9,599 nucleotides of DNA from Victivallales bacterium (GTDB lineage Bacteria > Verrucomicrobiota > Lentisphaeria > Oligosphaerales > Oligosphaeraceae), in contig JAGCSE010000161.1 of NCBI GenBank assembly GCA_017964325.1, positions 1-9,599 of the forward strand. Reading direction: 5' to 3'. The position numbers and the translations under genes were made by a program. Numbering within the stretch: position 1 is the stretch's first letter; each line of letters starts with the position of its first letter. The notes below the pieces were generated by a model. That model was not told where the DNA came from and did no database searches. It was given only the letters and a program-made list of their open reading frames with translations. Of the stretch, positions 5,737-9,599 are shown piece by piece.

Positions 5737-8469
5737 CTATTCATACAGGAACAGCGTGGTGGAGGCGGCGGGGAGGTCGATGTTGAGGAATTGGACATTT
5801 TCACCGATAAAGCGTTTCTGTGGAAGGAGTTGAGTCACGCGAGACGGACGTGGGAAAGTGATTTCCCGTTGGCCTGCCTTTGCGACATGGATGGCGAGGA
5901 AGGATTTGTTGGCATAGATGACGTCTTCTGGATGGAGTCTGAGGAAACGATGGATGCCGTGGGTGGCGTAGATGACGCGGAGCTCTTCACGGTCGATGAG
6001 GCCCGTCGTGCAGAGGATGCTTTCCCAATCATCGAATTTTCGTGAAGCGTATGTGACTTTTTCTGAATCACTTGCCAGAGTTCCAAATGTTTTGGCACCC
6101 TTGTCGTCGATGGAGAAGAGCGGGCCGATGTCGCCATGGTCTTTCGTGCCCATGAGGCGTCCGTCCACAAGTTTTGTGAAGGGGGAGAAGAACGTCGGAT
6201 TGAAGGTGATGTTCATGCCCGCCATGGCGGAGGCGGCGGATGTATCGGAGAGGGCTTTGTCCGTCAGGCAGTCGGGTGCGAAGAGCCAGACGAGCGTATG
6301 GCCGTTGTTTTTGAGGCGGTTGATGACGGCGCGTTTTTCAGGTGTCAAATGATGGCAGTTGAGAAAGATGTAGATCTTGTAGTCGCGGAGCTGCCCGCTG
6401 GCGAGATCCGCGAAGGAGACGGAATCGAAGGGGGCGCCAGAATAGGAAAGCTCCTTCATCTGGTAGGATGTGGTGATGTTGAGGAGCCGCGTCGGCATGT
6501 CCGTCGCGGAATAGATGGCGTTCTCAAAGTCCGCGACAACAAGGACTTGGGCGATGGAAGAGCAATCCTTGTCCATGTTGCGGATATCCTGCATGGGCTT
6601 GAAGCATTCCTGAATGGCCGGATCGAGATACCATGACTTGCCGAAATCGTAGTACCAGTAGCCGCAGCCGAGAGCCAGCGACTGGCAGAAGTCGCGTGTC
6701 AGCATGGCGACGCTTTCCTGCGGCGTATTGATGTATTTGTGTCCGTCGTCGTCGGCAAGATGCGTCCGACCGTCCGCCTCCATAAGGCCGAGCTTGCCGC
6801 GGCGGCGGTAGGTTTCCGCCAGGCAGCGTGCGGGCTGCGAGCCGCCGATGGAGCGGAAGATGCTGCCGTAGCATTGCGGCGAGACTTGGAAATCGACGTA
6901 TGGCGAATCCAGAATATCTTCGTTGTTCAGATGCCAGCCTTCGGCGGGGAAGGGCATGTGGTAGAAATAGCCGCAATAGTTGCCCAGAAGGGCGCGATTG
7001 TTGCAGGCTTCCTTGGCGGCGCGGTTGCTGATGAGGAGGCAGTCGCGGACGACTTCGCCCATGCAAGTCAGGTAGTCGCAGGCTTTTCGGTCGGCGACAG
7101 GATGACGGAGCGTGAAGGCGCCTTTGTGGCTGCGTTCCACTTTGTCAGGAACGGTGGCGTTGTCGAAGGTGACGGCGTTGTCGTTCCATGCTTTCTTCAG
7201 GGCGGCTTCGTCGGCGTAGTGTTGTTTCAGCCATGAGCGGAAGGCGCGTGTCATGGGGACGCTTGTGTCAGGCATGTCGGAGGCCATGCCGTAGTAGTGC
7301 CATTCCAGATAGACGCCGAAATCGATGCGGTAGGCATAGACGCGCTTGCCGTATGGCGTGCTTTCTATGTGCTTGACAATGCGTGAGATGACATCCGTGA
7401 AATCCTTCCGCCAGACTTCCGACGCGTAGGATGGGGTGGGGACATTGCGGATGGTGTCGCCTTCATGATAGTTGATGGGGCCGGAAGCGTATTGGATGAG
7501 TTCCTCCGGATGCGAGTTCAGCCACCAGCGGGGGACGCCGCTGGAGGAGATGCAGAATTGGAAATAGCCTTCGGGGGCCATGACGAGGGCCTGTTCAAGA
7601 CGGCGGTCGATTTCCGCAAAATCAATGGAACCGTCAGGTTTCCAGCAACGTGTGAGGGAGATGCCCATGCCGAAGAGACGGAAGCCATTGTCGTGGAACA
7701 TGCTGAACTGCTTGCGGAAATTGTCGTCCTTGTCCGCAAAATTGTAGGAGCAGTTGTAGTAGCATGGATTGTAGTCTTTTCCGCCGATGTTGACGACGGG
7801 CTTCCCCTTGCGGTATGCGACCGTGCATTGCGGAAGCGTTTCGGTCTCAAGCCTTTGGCGAATGGCCGCGATCCGTTTGCGATCCTCCTCAAGGCGGCGG
7901 CGCAGCTCGACGCTTTCATCCAGCGTCAGCATGAACGTCATGTCGGTCAGCGACGCCCATGGCTGCGAGAGGGCGTCCGCGAAGGCGCGGGACGGCTGCC
8001 ATTTCGCCGTGTTGAAATTTGGCATGTTCCAGCCATCGGGCTTCTCCGTGGAACAGAGCCAGCTGGCGTCCGAACAGATCTCTTCAATGGCGCCGTCAGC
8101 GTAGTGGAGTTCAAGACGGCAAATGAGGCCGCCGGAACCCGCCATATTGACGACCTGCGAGGCAAGTGCATGGACGCCAGGCGTTTTCAGCATGGGTGTG
8201 ACATCGTTTCCTTTCAGATAATGGTCATGGAAACGGCCTTCGTTGCCGACGACTGTTCCGTCGATCTGCACCCAGCCAGCGTCGTCGATGAGCGTGTAGA
8301 AGATGGCTTTCTGCAAGTCGTTTTTGACGGTGATGTCCTTTCGGAAATAGCGCGGCTTATCAAGGCCCACGTCAAAAGGCTCCGGATAGCAGATCCATTG
8401 AGCTGTCGATGCGGCCATGAGGGAGGAGGCGAGGCAGAGGGCAAGGCAGGATAGGGGGAATCGTTGCAT
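5737..8469 (-). CDS. Secreted GH42-like beta-galactosidase-family protein
   Basis: The 910-residue product starts with a Sec signal peptide (MQRFPLSCLALCLASSLMAA, cleavage near 20-23). Residues about 24-163 form a galactose-binding-like sandwich reminiscent of the alpha-L-rhamnosidase N-terminal domain (TAQWICYPEP, YFRKDITV, GWVQIDG, SDASWLCS, FNTAKW). A charged helix (184-212) leads to a GH42-like TIM barrel: APEGYFQFCISSSGVPRWW (298-316), RVYAYRIDFGVYLEWHYYG (376-394) with E389 as candidate acid/base, AFRSWLKQHYADEAALKKAWND (409-430), and KLGLMEADGRTH (559-570) with E564 as candidate nucleophile. Residues about 640-750 resemble the GH42 trimerisation (GATase-like) domain, and a short beta domain ends the protein. 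It likely removes galactose or a related sugar from side chains. No Shine-Dalgarno precedes ATG 8469. A tandem 14-bp repeat lies just upstream and a strong terminator follows. The exact GH family is unsure. Confidence 0.78.
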   Translation of the reverse strand: MQRFPLSCLALCLASSLMAASTAQWICYPEPFDVGLDKPRYFRKDITVKNDLQKAIFYTLIDDAGWVQIDGTVVGNEGRFHDHYLKGNDVTPMLKTPGVHALASQVVNMAGSGGLICRLELHYADGAIEEICSDASWLCSTEKPDGWNMPNFNTAKWQPSRAFADALSQPWASLTDMTFMLTLDESVELRRRLEEDRKRIAAIRQRLETETLPQCTVAYRKGKPVVNIGGKDYNPCYYNCSYNFADKDDNFRKQFSMFHDNGFRLFGMGISLTRCWKPDGSIDFAEIDRRLEQALVMAPEGYFQFCISSSGVPRWWLNSHPEELIQYASGPINYHEGDTIRNVPTPSYASEVWRKDFTDVISRIVKHIESTPYGKRVYAYRIDFGVYLEWHYYGMASDMPDTSVPMTRAFRSWLKQHYADEAALKKAWNDNAVTFDNATVPDKVERSHKGAFTLRHPVADRKACDYLTCMGEVVRDCLLISNRAAKEACNNRALLGNYCGYFYHMPFPAEGWHLNNEDILDSPYVDFQVSPQCYGSIFRSIGGSQPARCLAETYRRRGKLGLMEADGRTHLADDDGHKYINTPQESVAMLTRDFCQSLALGCGYWYYDFGKSWYLDPAIQECFKPMQDIRNMDKDCSSIAQVLVVADFENAIYSATDMPTRLLNITTSYQMKELSYSGAPFDSVSFADLASGQLRDYKIYIFLNCHHLTPEKRAVINRLKNNGHTLVWLFAPDCLTDKALSDTSAASAMAGMNITFNPTFFSPFTKLVDGRLMGTKDHGDIGPLFSIDDKGAKTFGTLASDSEKVTYASRKFDDWESILCTTGLIDREELRVIYATHGIHRFLRLHPEDVIYANKSFLAIHVAKAGQREITFPRPSRVTQLLPQKRFIGENVQFLNIDLPAASTTLFLYE

Positions 8470-8476
8470 GGCTGGT

Positions 8477-8508
8477 GTTTAATGATTAATGTTTAATGAT
8501 TAATGTTT
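8477..8508. repeat. 14-bp tandem repeat, 2.3 copies
   Basis: GTTTAATGATTAAT occurs at 8477-8490 and exactly again at 8491-8504, followed by GTTT. It starts 8 bp upstream of the GH42-like start codon, in the 5' untranslated or promoter region. It could be paired regulator sites or a slippage-prone repeat. Each unit contains ATTAAT/ATTAAAC elements reading on the minus strand. Confidence 0.8.
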
Positions 8509-8538
8509 TAGTGGATATTCGTCCCATTCTTCCCATTG

Positions 8539-8548
8539 ATGATATCAT
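8539..8548. promoter_or_regulatory. 10-bp palindrome in the divergent promoter region
   Basis: ATGATATCAT is a perfect palindrome and is followed by the AT-rich ATAATATA, which offers -10-like sequences on both strands. It lies between the divergent GH42-like and heparinase-like genes and could be a shared regulator site. The evidence is sequence symmetry and position only. Confidence 0.3.
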
Positions 8549-8605
8549 ATAATATAGTGGTAAATAAGAATGTTGCCAGATGCATATAGCAAAGAGGAAA
8601 AAGAT

Positions 8606-8628
8606 GCCATGAAGTTGATTTTCATGGC
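8606..8628. repeat. Perfect 8-bp inverted repeat upstream of heparinase-like gene
   Basis: GCCATGAA (8606-8613) and TTCATGGC (8621-8628) flank a 7-nt centre. On the minus strand the hairpin is followed after three bases by TTTTT, so it could end stray minus-strand transcripts, although no minus-strand gene lies upstream of it within the window. It may equally be an operator or a leader hairpin for the plus-strand gene. Confidence 0.55.
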
Positions 8629-8693
8629 GGTTAGGGTACATTTTGCTTTTGATATGAATGGAACAACAGAAACAACCACACAATCGGCAAAAT

Positions 8694-9599
8694 ATGAAAA
8701 GGATAATTGTTTTTCTAACTGTCTGCTGCACAGGCGTTTTATCATTGATGGCGGCGGAGCCGTCATTTGCGGAACTCCAGGGGATGATTCGTCAGTCGCA
8801 TCCGCGTCTGTTCATCAATTCCGACACGCTGCCTGCGTTCAAGGCTCGATTGAACGGCGCTTGCGCTGAACGGCTTGCGAAATTGCAAAAGGAAGTGGAC
8901 GGCTTTCCGGAAAAGGCCGAACTGGAATACAAGACGGACATCGTCGATATCATAGACGGCAAGATGGTCTTCAAACGCAACATCGGCGACCAGAATGCCG
9001 TGGCATACGGTCTGAAACGCCATGGTGGCTCGGAAGCGTTGAAATGCGCGTTGGTTTATTTGGGTACGGGCGATAAAACATATCTGAAAAAGGCCAACGA
9101 CTGGCTGCAGCTGTCCATCCAATTCATTGAACTGGCGAAGCGGTCGCGTATTCTGCCCGAATGGTATCATTATTCGCGGCAGTGCGCGTTGATGGCCTAC
9201 GATTGGCTGTACAATGATTTGACGGACGAGCAGCGGAAGTCGTTCATCGTGCCCATGTTGGAATATGTCCGCTATATGCAGGGATCCATCGGCTACCAGC
9301 GGAACAGCGGCGGCATCGAATCAGGAAATTACGGCGAGCCCGGCTTGATGTGGTTCGCGGGGCTTGCCGCCTGGAAGGACGGTTATTGCGACGAATTGGC
9401 GAGTGAACTGCTTTCCAAAGGATACAATCAGTATTGCAAAATGATGGTCAAACGCGAGCAGATGTCGGCAGGCACGGGATTGCTCATGCACATCACGTCC
9501 GGCTATGTCTTCGGAGCGTATCCATGGGCGAGCTGCAATTTCCTTGAGACGCTGAAAAGCGCTGCCAATTTGGACATGACGACGTATTGGACGCAGATG
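8694..9599 (+). CDS. Secreted heparinase II/III-like protein, 3' end cut by window
   Basis: The frame is open from 8694 to the last base, giving 302 residues of a longer protein. It begins with a clear Sec signal peptide, MKRIIVFLTVCCTGVLSLMA, with cleavage near residue 21. The mature part starts with the HPRLFINSDTLPAFKARL motif (36-53), typical of the alpha/alpha-toroid N-terminal domain of heparinase II/III and related uronate lyases. RQCALMAYDWLYNDLTDEQRK (162-182) is another hallmark, and GNYGEPGLMWFAGLAAW begins at 211. Such enzymes cleave uronic-acid-containing polysaccharides by beta-elimination; the C-terminal beta-sandwich is not in the window. ATG 8658 is an in-frame alternative start adding 12 polar residues, but no ribosome binding site favours either, and the signal peptide fits 8694 best. 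It is divergent from the GH42-like gene. Confidence 0.8.
   Translation, partial: MKRIIVFLTVCCTGVLSLMAAEPSFAELQGMIRQSHPRLFINSDTLPAFKARLNGACAERLAKLQKEVDGFPEKAELEYKTDIVDIIDGKMVFKRNIGDQNAVAYGLKRHGGSEALKCALVYLGTGDKTYLKKANDWLQLSIQFIELAKRSRILPEWYHYSRQCALMAYDWLYNDLTDEQRKSFIVPMLEYVRYMQGSIGYQRNSGGIESGNYGEPGLMWFAGLAAWKDGYCDELASELLSKGYNQYCKMMVKREQMSAGTGLLMHITSGYVFGAYPWASCNFLETLKSAANLDMTTYWTQM

Noticed and set aside
7465..8454. Plus-strand 329-codon open frame antisense to the GH42-like gene
   Set aside because: It lies wholly opposite a gene with clear domain signatures; the translation is low-complexity Ala/Val/Gly/Arg-rich, typical of a shadow of GC-rich coding sequence, with no motif.
8763..9170. Minus-strand 135-codon frame
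   Set aside because: It is antisense to the heparinase-like gene, whose forward frame is open to the window end with family motifs.

Overview
The window looks like part of the chromosome of a polysaccharide-degrading bacterium of the Lentisphaerota/Verrucomicrobiota kind (a gut Victivallis-like organism is my best guess). The reasons are a dense set of secreted, large, divergent glycan-active enzymes not arranged in a susC/susD locus, GC-balanced coding regions separated by AT-rich spacers, frequent absence of a Shine-Dalgarno sequence, and small stress or defence modules scattered between the carbohydrate genes. The taxonomic guess is inference from gene content only.

Layout, left to right. 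(1) 1-1235, plus strand: the 3' part of a rhamnogalacturonan lyase-like gene (PL11-related), ending in a C-terminal carbohydrate-binding-like beta-sandwich. (2) 1261-1941, minus strand: a toxin-antitoxin pair in toxin-first order, a RelE/HigB-type toxin followed 3 bp later by an XRE/HigA-type antitoxin. A promoter-like sequence abuts the toxin start codon. (3) 1942-2387: AT-rich spacer with one good hairpin. (4) 2388-4121, plus: a secreted TIM-barrel protein resembling GH10-like/GHL10 glycosidases, with an AT-richer beta-rich insert. (5) 4140-5240, minus: a YhcG/DUF1016-type PD-(D/E)XK nuclease with its catalytic residues intact. (6) 5241-5736: a structured regulatory region holding a 27-codon leader ORF with an excellent ribosome binding site, a perfect 10-bp inverted repeat inside that ORF, a perfect 11-bp inverted repeat over a candidate promoter, recurring ATTGTGA half-sites, and a rho-independent terminator for the next gene. 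(7) 5737-8469, minus: a 910-residue secreted GH42-like beta-galactosidase-family protein with a rhamnosidase-N-like front domain. (8) 8470-8693: divergent promoter region with a 14-bp tandem repeat, a 10-bp palindrome and a perfect 8-bp inverted repeat. (9) 8694 to the window end, plus: the 5' part of a secreted heparinase II/III-like gene.

The four enzymes point to extracellular or periplasmic attack on a branched, galactose/rhamnose/uronate-containing glycan: lyases for the backbone and a galactosidase-like enzyme for side chains. Pectic rhamnogalacturonan I is the simplest fit, but the heparinase-like gene could also act on host or algal uronates. The toxin-antitoxin pair and the YhcG-like nuclease are not part of that pathway and look like accessory insertions. 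The most unusual region is the YhcG upstream region (about 5318-5520), which combines a strong leader ORF, two perfect inverted repeats and recurring half-sites, and may be an autoregulatory switch for the nuclease. I see no tRNA, rRNA, CRISPR array, transposase or known riboswitch.
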